Of a stretch of DNA of 64,000 nt, positions 43,966 through 52,305 are shown piece by piece. Position 1 is the stretch's first letter. Each line of letters begins with the position of its first letter. Origin of the DNA: Morganella morganii (lineage in GTDB: Bacteria; Pseudomonadota; Gammaproteobacteria; Enterobacterales; Enterobacteriaceae); assembly GCF_003996855.1 (NCBI RefSeq), contig NZ_NRQY01000001.1, positions 2,289,654 through 2,353,653 on the forward strand. The letters run 5' to 3'. Made by a program: the position numbers and the translations under genes. Below the pieces are notes generated by a model. It was not told where the DNA came from. It worked only from the letters and a program-made list of their open reading frames with translations, and made no database searches.

Positions 43966-44604
43966 TTATTTGTCCCGCCACGTTGTGCGTATACGTTCAT
44001 AATGCAATGTAAGCCACTGAATTGCAATGACAGTTGCTGCGTTATCGATCACACCTTCTTCAACCCAGCGATACGCCTGCTCACGGCTGACCACATGAAC
44101 ACGGATGTCTTCGTTCTCCTGTGCCAGTCCGTGTACCCCGCCCGCCCCGGTGGTATCCGCTTCGCCGATATACACATACATCCGTTCGGATGTGCCGCCC
44201 GGGCTCGAGAGATAACTCAGTGCAAAGGTACAGCGGCCGATTTTCAGCCCCGCCTCTTCTTCCGCCTCACGCCGTACCACGTCTTCGGCGGATTCCCCGC
44301 TTTTATCGATCATCCCGGCGACCGCTTCCAGCAGCCAGGGTGTCTGACTGCTTTCGATAGCCGGTAAACGGATCTGTTCAATCAGCACAATTTCATCACG
44401 AACCGGGTCATACGGCAAAATCACACCGGCATTTCCCCGTTCAAATACCTCACGGCGGATTTCCGGGCTCCAGCCGCCCTCAAATAACCGGTGCCGGAAG
44501 CAGTATTCATTAATCTTAAAAAATCCGGAAAACCGGGTTTTCTTACTGATTATCTCCACATCATCGCGGCCGAATGCAAAAGGTAATCCGGATGGGTGTT
44601 TCAT
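43966..44604 (-). CDS. nudF: ADP-ribose pyrophosphatase NudF
   Basis: Nudix hydrolase that cleaves ADP-ribose to AMP and ribose-5-phosphate. 212 residues (E. coli 209). Nudix box at 97-119 (GMIDKSGESAEDVV then RREAEEEAG). It is divergent from tolC, as in E. coli, and heads the leftward nudF-cpdA-yqiA-parE-parC-plsC series. Confidence 0.95.
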   Translation of the reverse strand: MKHPSGLPFAFGRDDVEIISKKTRFSGFFKINEYCFRHRLFEGGWSPEIRREVFERGNAGVILPYDPVRDEIVLIEQIRLPAIESSQTPWLLEAVAGMIDKSGESAEDVVRREAEEEAGLKIGRCTFALSYLSSPGGTSERMYVYIGEADTTGAGGVHGLAQENEDIRVHVVSREQAYRWVEEGVIDNAATVIAIQWLTLHYERIRTTWRDK

Positions 44605-44751
44605 GCTATTTTCTCCGTCAATAAATCAATTCTCTGTGATAATGGCCTTTTTCCTCTTCCGGGATAAAGAAATTTTCTGCCCGTTGAGGTTAAAGTTAAG
44701 CTAATTTAACCCGGAAGGCACAAACGGCTACCTTTATTAGCGAGCGGACTC

Positions 44752-44760
44752 TGCTAGAAT
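44752..44760 (+). promoter_or_regulatory. Extended -10 promoter of tolC
   Basis: TGCTAGAAT is an extended -10 element. Transcription would start near 44767, leaving a leader of about 59 bases that can fold around GCTTC and GAAGC. An inverted repeat, GGTTAAA-N10-TTTAACC (44688-44711), lies about 40 bases upstream. Confidence 0.6.
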
Positions 44761-44825
44761 TAGAGCCATTTGGTGCTTCCCCGTGAAGCAACTGACAGAT
44801 TAGCGCTGTGCAAAAAGGAATCCTA

Positions 44826-46190
44826 ATGAAGAAACTGCTTTCTCTTCTCATTGCTGTGAGTGTGGCAGGTTTCAGTTCTGTCACCCAGGCTGAAGACCTC
44901 CTCCAGGTTTATCAAAAAGCGAAAGAGACCAACCCGACCCTCCGTCAGACTCAGGCGGAACGTAACCAGGCTTTCGAAAAAATTAACGAAGCCCGCAGTC
45001 CGTTACTGCCGCAGTTAGGTTTAGGCGGGGGTTATGACTACACCACCGGCTACCGCGATAACAGTAACCAGAGTAATAATGCACTGAATGCACAGCTGAA
45101 ACTGACCCAGACAATTTTTGATATGAACAAATGGCGCCAGCTGAACCTCCAGGAACAAACCGCCGGGATCAGCGACATCACATTCCAGAGTGCTCAACAG
45201 CAGCTGATTGTGGATACCGCCGTTGCTTACTTTAATGTTCTGCGCGCGCTGGATACTCTGTCCTTCGTACAGGCACAGAAAGAAGCCGTTTACCGTCAGC
45301 TGGATCAGACCACTCAGCGTTTCAACGTGGGTCTGGTGGCGATTACTGACGTGCAGAACGCCCGTGCCAACTACGACAGTGTTCTGGCTCAGGAAGTGGC
45401 AGGCCGTAATGATGTCGAAAATGCCATTGAAATGCTGCGTCAGGTGAGCGGTATTTATTACAGCGAATTATCCTCCCTGGATGTGAACCGCTTTAAAACC
45501 AATGCCCCGGATGCCATCGAAGCACTGCTGAAAGAAGCACAGGAACGTAACCTGAACCTGCTGAGCGCCACGCTGAGCCGTAACCTGGCAAAAGAGCAGA
45601 TCAGTCTGGCGGAATCCGGTCACTATCCGACTGTAGGTCTGACCGCCAGCACCGGGGTCACCAATACAGATTACAGCGGCAACGGCTATCAGAATGGCCG
45701 CCCGGCTAACAGCTATGCAGGCCAGAGCACCATCGGTGTGAACGTCAGTATCCCGCTGTATACCGGTGGTGCCGTGTCATCACAGGTTGATCAGGCTCAG
45801 TACGGCTATACCGCGGCCAGCGAAAAGCTGGAAGCGACACTGCGTCAGGTTGTTCAGACCACCCGTTCTTCTTACAACAATATTAACGCCTCAATCAGCA
45901 GCGTGAACGCCTACAAACAGGTCGTGACCTCTGCGGAAAGCTCACTCGATGCAACCGAAGCCGGTTATCAGGTGGGTACGCGTACGATTGTGGATGTACT
46001 GAATGCCACCACCACCCTGTATGAAGCGAAGAAAAGTCTGTCTAACGCCCGTTATGACTATCTGATTAACCAGCTTTATATCGGTCAGGCCCGCGGTACA
46101 CTGAATGAAGACGATATCCTGCGCCTCAACCAGGTGCTGGGTAAAGCGATCTCCACATCACCGGCTTCAGTGGCTCTGACCACCCGCTGA
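44826..46190 (+). CDS. tolC: Outer-membrane efflux channel TolC
   Basis: Trimeric outer-membrane duct for RND and type I export systems. Start ATG 44826 with AAGGAA upstream; the signal peptide MKKLLSLLIAVSVAGFSSV ends TQA^ED. At 454 residues it is shorter than E. coli TolC precursor (493), mostly at the C-terminus, where the E. coli tail is dispensable. Repeat halves begin at LLQVYQKAKETNPTLRQ and DAIEALLKEAQERNLNL; aperture residues follow YQVGTRTIVDVLNATTTLYE. Ends at a hairpin. Confidence 0.96.
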   Translation: MKKLLSLLIAVSVAGFSSVTQAEDLLQVYQKAKETNPTLRQTQAERNQAFEKINEARSPLLPQLGLGGGYDYTTGYRDNSNQSNNALNAQLKLTQTIFDMNKWRQLNLQEQTAGISDITFQSAQQQLIVDTAVAYFNVLRALDTLSFVQAQKEAVYRQLDQTTQRFNVGLVAITDVQNARANYDSVLAQEVAGRNDVENAIEMLRQVSGIYYSELSSLDVNRFKTNAPDAIEALLKEAQERNLNLLSATLSRNLAKEQISLAESGHYPTVGLTASTGVTNTDYSGNGYQNGRPANSYAGQSTIGVNVSIPLYTGGAVSSQVDQAQYGYTAASEKLEATLRQVVQTTRSSYNNINASISSVNAYKQVVTSAESSLDATEAGYQVGTRTIVDVLNATTTLYEAKKSLSNARYDYLINQLYIGQARGTLNEDDILRLNQVLGKAISTSPASVALTTR

Positions 46191-46209
46191 TTTTAGTATT
46201 TTGATGATA

Positions 46210-46237
46210 AAAATCCGCCTCCGGCGGGTTTTTTTAT
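46210..46237 (+). terminator. tolC terminator
   Basis: AATCCGCC-TCC-GGCGGGTT stem (one T-G pair) followed by T7, 20 bases past the tolC stop. Confidence 0.88.
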
Positions 46238-46341
46238 GCTTTTGCTGTTTTTGCGGATAATACTTCTGCTGGGCAGTGAAATATCAGGTTATATACCGGA
46301 AGCCGCAATATAATTACACCGGACAGACGTATTTTGCCTGT

Positions 46342-46372
46342 AAAAATACCGCGGTACCGGTATCTTTTTTTT
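46342..46372 (+). terminator. Second terminator-like hairpin after tolC
   Basis: ATACCG and CGGTAT form a 6-base stem, followed by CT8. A5 precedes it, so it could work in both directions. It is 110 bases beyond the first terminator and ends no recognised gene. Confidence 0.5.
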
Positions 46373-46495
46373 CTGTTAATCTGATTTAATTCACATCAGA
46401 CGCAAAAAGCAGATTATTGCTTTAATTTCACACAGTTTTCCCCTATCCTAGACAGTTATTACCTCCCCATAAAACCGTTTCCGGATATTACAACG

Positions 46496-47164
46496 ATGAC
46501 AATGAAACGCACCAAGAATATTAACCGCGACGCTTTCCGCAAGACCTGGCGTCAGTACCGCCTGGCACCTGTTGCGGCTGCTGTCGGCGCTGTTCTGATG
46601 TTAACCGCCTGCGATGAAGCCGATGAAACCGTTGCGCTCTACACCACCGCAGAGCAGTGCACCACCGCGAACCCGTCACAGGCAGGTGAATGTACCACTG
46701 CCTATAACAACGCACTGGAAGAAGCGGCAAAAACCGCGCCGAAATATGCCACCCGCGAAGACTGTGTGGCGGAATTCGGTGAAGCCCAGTGTACTCAGGC
46801 ACCAACAGAACTGGCAAACAACAGCCAGCAGCAGCCTGCCCAGGTATCCGGCAGCTTCTGGATGCCGCTGATGGCCGGTTATATGATGGGCCGTATGATG
46901 GGCGGCGGTGCGGCATCTCAGCCACTGTTCACCTCCCGTAACCCGGCAAGCCCGGCCAACGGTAAATTTGTCGATGCCACCGGCAAAAACTACGGTTCCG
47001 CCACCGGCGGGCGCAGCATGACGGTACCAAAAACTGCCATGGCACCAAAACCGGCCACCACAACCACCACCACACGCGGCGGGTTCGGTGACAGCGTGGC
47101 GAAACAGAACACAATGCAGCGCTCATCCGGCAGCAGTTCATCATCCCGTTCAATGGGCGGCTGA
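46496..47164 (+). CDS. ygiB: YgiB family lipoprotein (DUF1190)
   Basis: 222 residues (E. coli 223). A basic N-terminus, hydrophobic stretch [11 protein letters not shown] and lipobox LTAC with Cys39 suggest a lipoprotein; Asp at +2 favours inner-membrane retention. DUF1190 cysteines appear in [17 protein letters not shown] and [16 protein letters not shown]. The C-terminus is rich in Ser, Thr and Gly. ATG at 46496 or 46502. It sits 5 bases ahead of ygiC, the conserved partner; in E. coli the pair is linked to tolC and Mar/Sox control. Confidence 0.92.
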   Translation: MTMKRTKNINRDAFRKTWRQYRLAPVAAAVGAVLMLTACDEADETVALYTTAEQCTTANPSQAGECTTAYNNALEEAAKTAPKYATREDCVAEFGEAQCTQAPTELANNSQQQPAQVSGSFWMPLMAGYMMGRMMGGGAASQPLFTSRNPASPANGKFVDATGKNYGSATGGRSMTVPKTAMAPKPATTTTTTRGGFGDSVAKQNTMQRSSGSSSSSRSMGG

Positions 47165-47169
47165 TTTGC

Positions 47170-48330
47170 ATGAAACGCGTACCAATTAGCGAGCGCCCTG
47201 ACTGGCGCGGGAAAGCCGAGGAATTCGGCTTTCATTTTCATACCATGTACGGCGAGCCGTACTGGTCAGAAGATGCCTGTTATCAGTTCACTCTGGCACA
47301 AATCGATGAAATCGGGGAAGTGACTAACGAGCTGCATCAGATGTGTCTTCAGGTGGTGGAAAAAGTTACCCAAAGTGACGAACTGATGGCCCGTTTCCAA
47401 ATCCCGAAACACTGTTGGGATTTCGTGCGTGAGTCGTGGGCAACCCGCCAGCCGTCACTCTACTCCCGCCTGGATCTGGCTTATGACGGCGTGAATCCGC
47501 CGAAGTTACTGGAAAATAATGCGGATACCCCGACGTCACTGTATGAATCCGCCTTCTTCCAGTGGATCTGGCTGGAAGACCAGATTGCCGCCGGTAACCT
47601 GCCGGAAAATGCTGATCAGTTTAACGGTATCCAGGAAAAGCTGATTGAGCGTTTCGGAGTGCTGGCGGAAGAGTACGGGTTCCGTTATCTGCATATGGCC
47701 TGCTGTCAGGATTCTGTGGAAGATCGCGGTACTATCCAGTATTTGCAGGATTGCGCACAGGAAGCCGGTGTCACCACTGATTTTCTGTTTATCGAAGAAA
47801 TCGGGCTGGGCGATCGCGGTGAGTTTACTGATCTTCAGGATCAGATTATCAGCAACATGTTTAAACTCTATCCGTGGGAATTTATGATGCGGGAGATTTT
47901 CTCAACCAAGCTGACAGATGCCGGTGTTCGCTGGCTGGAACCGGCCTGGAAGAGCATTATTTCCAATAAAGCGCTGTTGCCGATGCTGTGGGAAATGTTC
48001 CCGGATCATCCGAACCTGCTGCCTGCTTATTTTGCCGATAAACCGTATCCGGAAATGGAAAGCTACGTTATCAAGCCGCTGTTCTCCCGCGAAGGTGCTA
48101 ACATCCGTATTATCGAAAACGGTAAAGAAATTGCCGCAGCGGACGGCCCTTACGGTGAAGAAGGTATGATTGTCCAGCAGTTCCATTCCCTGCCGAAATT
48201 CGGCGACAGCTATACCCTCGTGGGCAGCTGGCTGGTGAATGATGAATCTGCCGGGATTTGTATTCGTGAAGATAAAGAGCTGATCACACAGGATCTCTCC
48301 CGTTTCTATCCGCATGTCATTATTGACTGA
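47170..48330 (+). CDS. ygiC: YgiC, glutathionylspermidine synthase-like ATP-grasp enzyme
   Basis: 386 residues, equal to E. coli YgiC. The ATP-grasp fold of the glutathionylspermidine synthase C-terminal family is shown by [20 protein letters not shown] near 98, [19 protein letters not shown], and [13 protein letters not shown] near 297. It is expected to join an amine or peptide by an acyl phosphate, but the substrate is unknown. It ends at a strong bidirectional hairpin. Confidence 0.94.
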   Translation: MKRVPISERPDWRGKAEEFGFHFHTMYGEPYWSEDACYQFTLAQIDEIGEVTNELHQMCLQVVEKVTQSDELMARFQIPKHCWDFVRESWATRQPSLYSRLDLAYDGVNPPKLLENNADTPTSLYESAFFQWIWLEDQIAAGNLPENADQFNGIQEKLIERFGVLAEEYGFRYLHMACCQDSVEDRGTIQYLQDCAQEAGVTTDFLFIEEIGLGDRGEFTDLQDQIISNMFKLYPWEFMMREIFSTKLTDAGVRWLEPAWKSIISNKALLPMLWEMFPDHPNLLPAYFADKPYPEMESYVIKPLFSREGANIRIIENGKEIAAADGPYGEEGMIVQQFHSLPKFGDSYTLVGSWLVNDESAGICIREDKELITQDLSRFYPHVIID

Positions 48331-48351
48331 CGAATAGTTACTAGCTGATAC

Positions 48352-48390
48352 AAAAATCCCCGCGATATCTGATATCGCGGGGATTTTTTA
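48352..48390. terminator. Bidirectional terminator between ygiC and ygiD
   Basis: AAAAATCCCCGCGATATC pairs with GATATCGCGGGGATTTTT around a 2-base centre: a nearly perfect long stem with A and T tracts on either side. Confidence 0.93.
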
Positions 48391-48406
48391 TGATAAAAAG
48401 AAATCG

Positions 48407-49186
48407 TCAGCCGACTTTGACTGTCAGCATACTCAGTGAGCCGGATTCAATGCCATCCACCGGCACGGTGACAGGCTCGTTGCCTTGCCGCATACCGAGA
48501 ATATAGAGCAGCGGCAGATAATGTTCCGGCGACGGATTCGACCGTTTACCGTCTTCGCGCTCAAGCACATCCACCAGCGGATGCGGCCGTGCGTTGCTCT
48601 CCAGGTTATCACGCACGAAATTATTAAAACTCACCGCCCACGGATAAGGTTCTGCCTGTGTATTCTGCCAGTTCATCTCGCGCAGATTATGCACCACATT
48701 ACCGCTGCCGAGCACCAGTACCCCTTCATCACGCAGTGCCGCCAGCTTACGGCCGGTATCGTAATGCCACTGCGCCGGTTTACTGCCGTCGAGGCTGAGC
48801 TGCACCACCGGGATATCCGCATCCGGATACATTTTCACTAAGATCCCCCAGCTGCCGTGATCTAACCCCCACTCGCCGTGATCTTCTCCGATATTATCAT
48901 CACTGAGCAGATCTTTTACCCGCGCCACCAGCGCAGATGATCCGGGAGCCGGATATTCCGTTTCATGCAGCGCAGGCGGAAAACCACGAAAATCATGAAT
49001 GGTGCGCGGATGCGCGGCGGATGTCAGCCACGCCCCCTGCGTATACCAGTGCGCGGAAATCACCAGAATGGCAGACGGACGCGGCATCTGCTCACCCAGT
49101 TGCCGCCAGGTTTCAGTATAACGGTTGGTTTCCAGGACATTCATCGGGCTGCCGTGACCTGCAAACAGAGCCGGTAATCGTTTCAT
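48407..49186 (-). CDS. ygiD: 4,5-DOPA-extradiol-dioxygenase YgiD
   Basis: LigB/DODA-type extradiol ring-cleavage dioxygenase, 259 residues. Metal residues are likely the His in PALFAGHGSPMN near 14, VISAHWYTQG near 50 and the Glu/His region GLDHGSWGILV near 120; a further His lies in LGSGNVVHNLREMNW near 170. ATG 49186 has GAGGT 5 bases upstream; an in-frame ATG at 49213 is less likely. It converges on ygiC. In E. coli zupT separates it from ribB, but not here. Confidence 0.93.
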   Translation of the reverse strand: MKRLPALFAGHGSPMNVLETNRYTETWRQLGEQMPRPSAILVISAHWYTQGAWLTSAAHPRTIHDFRGFPPALHETEYPAPGSSALVARVKDLLSDDNIGEDHGEWGLDHGSWGILVKMYPDADIPVVQLSLDGSKPAQWHYDTGRKLAALRDEGVLVLGSGNVVHNLREMNWQNTQAEPYPWAVSFNNFVRDNLESNARPHPLVDVLEREDGKRSNPSPEHYLPLLYILGMRQGNEPVTVPVDGIESGSLSMLTVKVG

Positions 49187-49300
49187 TGCTGACCTCACAC
49201 AAAAATTGTTCACTGAGATCAGTGTATGCCATTCCGGGATTTATCACGCAGGGTAATCATGATGGAGTTATTCAAAAAATATGACGGGAGTGCAGATACA

Positions 49301-49330
49301 AAAATGCCGCTGTGTCAGCAGCGGCATTCT
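49301..49330 (-). terminator. ribB terminator
   Basis: AATGCCGCTG pairs with CAGCGGCATT; on the minus strand a T5 run follows. It is about 45 bases past the ribB stop. Confidence 0.85.
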
Positions 49331-49372
49331 CAGGATTTCAGTCTTGTTCAGTTACTGACCCTGTCAGTGATA

Positions 49373-50026
49373 TCAGCCCGCTTTCGCCATTAACTGCTCG
49401 CGGTACTGCACCAGGTCATCAATAGTCACAACCGGCATATCATGTGCTTTCGCAAACACGATGACTTCCGGTGCGCGGGCCATTGAGCCGTCGTCGTTGG
49501 TCAGTTCACACAGCACACCGTACGGCTTCAGACCGGCGAGTGTCGCCAGATCAACTGATGCTTCGGTATGACCGCGGCGGGTTAATACTCCGCCATTCTG
49601 CGCGCGCAGCGGGAATACGTGACCGGGACGGTTCAGATCCGCCGGTACAGCGCCATCGGCCACCGCAGCACGGATGGTGGTGACGCGATCTGCCGCAGAC
49701 ACCCCGGTGGTCACACCGTGAGCAGCTTCAATCGTCACCGTAAAGCCGGTTTTGAACTGGCTGGAGTTGTTCTCCACCATCATCGGCAGGTCAAGCTGCT
49801 GACGGCGCTCGTCCGTCAGACACAAACACACAATACCGCTGCCGTGACGGATGGTCAGCGCCATCTGCTCAACGGTGATGGTTTCAGCGGCGAACACCAT
49901 GTCGCCTTCGTTTTCGCGGTTTTCATCATCGAGTACCATCACACCCCGTCCCTGACGGATAGCTTCAATGGCACGTTCTGCACGTTCAATCGGATTGCCG
50001 TAATCTGATAACAGCGTCTGATTCAT
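49373..50026 (-). CDS. ribB: 3,4-dihydroxy-2-butanone-4-phosphate synthase
   Basis: Converts ribulose 5-phosphate to the four-carbon unit of riboflavin. 217 residues, the E. coli length. Motifs: [20 protein letters not shown] near 30 (Mg-binding Glu/Asp), [15 protein letters not shown] near 69 and [20 protein letters not shown] near 133, with [12 protein letters not shown]. It stands alone, without the ribA fusion, and is controlled by the FMN riboswitch in its leader. Confidence 0.97.
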   Translation of the reverse strand: MNQTLLSDYGNPIERAERAIEAIRQGRGVMVLDDENRENEGDMVFAAETITVEQMALTIRHGSGIVCLCLTDERRQQLDLPMMVENNSSQFKTGFTVTIEAAHGVTTGVSAADRVTTIRAAVADGAVPADLNRPGHVFPLRAQNGGVLTRRGHTEASVDLATLAGLKPYGVLCELTNDDGSMARAPEVIVFAKAHDMPVVTIDDLVQYREQLMAKAG

Positions 50027-50195
50027 GGTAAATAAACCTCATCGTAATTAAAAATGATTACCAGAACCAGGGCATCTTAGGAGTTGCATACATATCATAA
50101 CGCCATGTCATAAAACCATGCCGTAACAGGCTTTTACCTGTACAGATAATTGATGATATGCGATCGGACGGGCGGATATTGCCCGGCTTATGCTG

Positions 50196-50338
50196 ACTCT
50201 CTCCCATCCGGACTATAACCGTCGGCCCCGGAATTACACCGGATCTGCTGACCTTCACCGTGGTGAAGCGCTCGCGGGCTTCATTCGCAATGGAATGTTT
50301 ACCGCCGGTGGGGACTTTCACCCCGCCCTGAGATAGCC
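50196..50338 (-). ncRNA. FMN riboswitch (RFN element) of ribB
   Basis: On the minus strand the RFN segments appear in order: AGGGCGGGGTGAAAGTCCCC, ACCGGCGGTAAA, AGCCCGCGAGCGC, GGTCAGCAGATCCGGT, GGGGCCGACGGTTATAGTCC and GGATGGGAGA. About 170 bases of expression platform follow before the ribB ATG. FMN is expected to shut down ribB. Confidence 0.96.
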
Positions 50339-50480
50339 TGATCACTATACCCCCGATAAATCTTCCCGGCCAGTGGTTATTTTTACCGGAGGCTCAAAAT
50401 GCGAACTCAGACTGGTTCAGAATCCCGTAACAGGTTACTATTTGCGGCATAACGATCCTCCGGCTCAGAAAGGAAAAATC

Positions 50481-50741
50481 ATGATTGACCCGAAAAAAAT
50501 TGAACAGATTGCCACACAGCTGCAAAGCGCGCTGCCGAAAGGTGTGCGGGAGATCGGAGCGGATATCGATAAAAAGATGCGTGCTATTTTACAGTCACAG
50601 CTCGGCAAGCTGGATTTGGTTAACCGCGGAGAGTTTGATGTGCAGACTCAGGTGCTGCTGCGCACCCGCGAAAAACTGTCGCAGATGGAAAAGCGTCTGG
50701 CTGAACTGGAAGCGCGCCTGGCAGAAAAAGGCGGCGAGTAA
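50481..50741 (+). CDS. ubiK: Ubiquinone biosynthesis accessory factor UbiK
   Basis: 86-residue helical protein (formerly YqiC) that binds UbiJ and supports ubiquinone synthesis. N-terminal [20 protein letters not shown], a central [20 protein letters not shown] and a C-terminal coiled coil ([19 protein letters not shown]). Start ATG 50481 has AGGAAA 7 bases upstream. It is divergent from ribB. The perfect hairpin CAGGAGATACGC-CGT-GCGTATCTCCTG (50748-50774) lies just past its stop. Confidence 0.93.
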   Translation: MIDPKKIEQIATQLQSALPKGVREIGADIDKKMRAILQSQLGKLDLVNRGEFDVQTQVLLRTREKLSQMEKRLAELEARLAEKGGE

Positions 50742-50747
50742 TGACAA

Positions 50748-50774
50748 CAGGAGATACGCCGTGCGTATCTCCTG
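50748..50774. terminator. Hairpin between ubiK and hldE
   Basis: A perfect 12-base stem with a 3-base loop between converging genes. There is no T tract on either side, so it may act as an mRNA 3'-end stabiliser rather than a standard terminator. Confidence 0.55.
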
Positions 50775-50787
50775 CCTGATCAGTCAG

Positions 50788-52215
50788 TTACTTTGATTTA
50801 TTGATCGTATTGATGATATTGGTGGTGGAAATGCCATCCTCAAAATTGAGGACTTTCACTTCCCCGCCTGCTGCCCACACTTCCTCACTGCCGGCGATCT
50901 CTTCCGGACGGTAATCCCCGCCTTTCACCAGCACATCCGGCAGGACGGAGGCAATCAGACGCTGTGGTGTATCTTCCTCAAACGGCACCACCCAGTCCAC
51001 GGCACCCAGCGCGCCGAGCACAATCATCCGCTGATCCAGCGGGTTAACCGGACGGCTTTCCCCTTTCAGGCGTTTGGTGGAGGCATCACTGTTCACCGCC
51101 ACAATCAGGCGATCCCCCAGTTTGCGGGCATTAGCAAGATAAGAAACGTGCCCAGCGTGCAGAATGTCAAAACAGCCGTTGGTCATCACCACTTTCTCAC
51201 CGCGCTGACGGGCGTCCGCCACTGCCTGATGCAGTTCTTCTTCAGTCATCACACCAAAGCCGTTATCACTGCGGCCGCGCACAGCGTTCTCCAACTCAAC
51301 CGGCGACACAGTTGATGTCCCCAGCTTACCGACCACAACACCTGCGGCGGCATTGGCCAGCGCACAGGATTCGTCCAGGGTTTTGCCGGCGGCCAGTGAC
51401 GTTGCCAGCACACCAATGACCGTATCCCCGGCACCGGTCACATCAAACACTTCCTGAGCCAGAGTCGGCAGGTGCAGGGCAGGCTGTCCCGGACGCAGCA
51501 GGCTCATGCCCTGCTCGGAGCGGGTCACCAGCAGCGCCTGCAAATCGAAATCACGGATAATTTTCAGACCTTTTTCTTCGATGTCCGTATTATCAGTGCA
51601 TTTTCCGGCCACGGCTTCAAACTCAGACATATTCGGCGTCAGCAGGGTTGCGCCGCGATAACGGGCAAAATCCGTGCCTTTCGGGTCGATCAGGATCGGC
51701 ACCCCAGATTTGCGGGCCAGCGCGATCATCTCTTCCACATGTGCCAGCGCACCTTTGGCGTAGTCAGACAGAACCAAGGCGCCGATGTGCGGCAGCGCCT
51801 GTGCAATGCGCTCAAGCATCGGCTGCGGATCGACATCCGAAAAACCTTCTTCAAAATCCAGGCGGATCAGCTGCTGGCTGCGGGATAACACGCGCAGCTT
51901 GGTGATCGTCGGGTGTGTCGGCAGGCCGACAAAATCACAGCGGACTTTCACATCATTCAGACGCTCAGTCAGTGCGCGGGCCGCGTCATCAATACCGGTC
52001 AGACCCACCAGGCGGGAATTTGCGCCCAGAGAAGCAATATTCATGGCTACGTTTGCCGCACCACCGGGACGCTCTTCAATTTCAGTGACTTTCACCACCG
52101 GCACCGGGGCTTCCGGGGAGATCCGGCTGGTCGGCCCGTGCCAGTAACGATCTAACATCACATCACCGACGACTAAAACTGCGGCATTCTGAAAATCCGG
52201 GAGTGTTACTTTCAT
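50788..52215 (-). CDS. hldE: Bifunctional heptose kinase/adenylyltransferase HldE
   Basis: Makes ADP-heptose precursor for the LPS inner core. 475 residues from ATG 52215 ([18 protein letters not shown]), as in E. coli (477). Residues 1-318 are a ribokinase-type kinase ([25 protein letters not shown] with catalytic Asp near 265). Residues about 340-475 are the adenylyltransferase with HAGH in [19 protein letters not shown]. It follows glnE by about 90 bases on the same strand, as in E. coli. Confidence 0.97.
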   Translation of the reverse strand: MKVTLPDFQNAAVLVVGDVMLDRYWHGPTSRISPEAPVPVVKVTEIEERPGGAANVAMNIASLGANSRLVGLTGIDDAARALTERLNDVKVRCDFVGLPTHPTITKLRVLSRSQQLIRLDFEEGFSDVDPQPMLERIAQALPHIGALVLSDYAKGALAHVEEMIALARKSGVPILIDPKGTDFARYRGATLLTPNMSEFEAVAGKCTDNTDIEEKGLKIIRDFDLQALLVTRSEQGMSLLRPGQPALHLPTLAQEVFDVTGAGDTVIGVLATSLAAGKTLDESCALANAAAGVVVGKLGTSTVSPVELENAVRGRSDNGFGVMTEEELHQAVADARQRGEKVVMTNGCFDILHAGHVSYLANARKLGDRLIVAVNSDASTKRLKGESRPVNPLDQRMIVLGALGAVDWVVPFEEDTPQRLIASVLPDVLVKGGDYRPEEIAGSEEVWAAGGEVKVLNFEDGISTTNIINTINKSK

Positions 52216-52305
52216 CCCCTGCTCCACCTTATGAATAACGAAATTGTTGCTGATAATATCACAAACCGGCCGCCGGGCAGAAAATCCGCGTGCGGCAACC
52301 GGTGC

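Larger units (their letters stand above)
46191..46495. other. Intergenic region between tolC and ygiB
   Basis: A 305-base gap. It holds two terminator-like hairpins (46210-46237 and 46342-46372), a TATAAT at 46309-46314, and near the right end the likely ygiB promoter (TATCCT about 50 bases upstream). No ORF of note. Confidence 0.6.
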
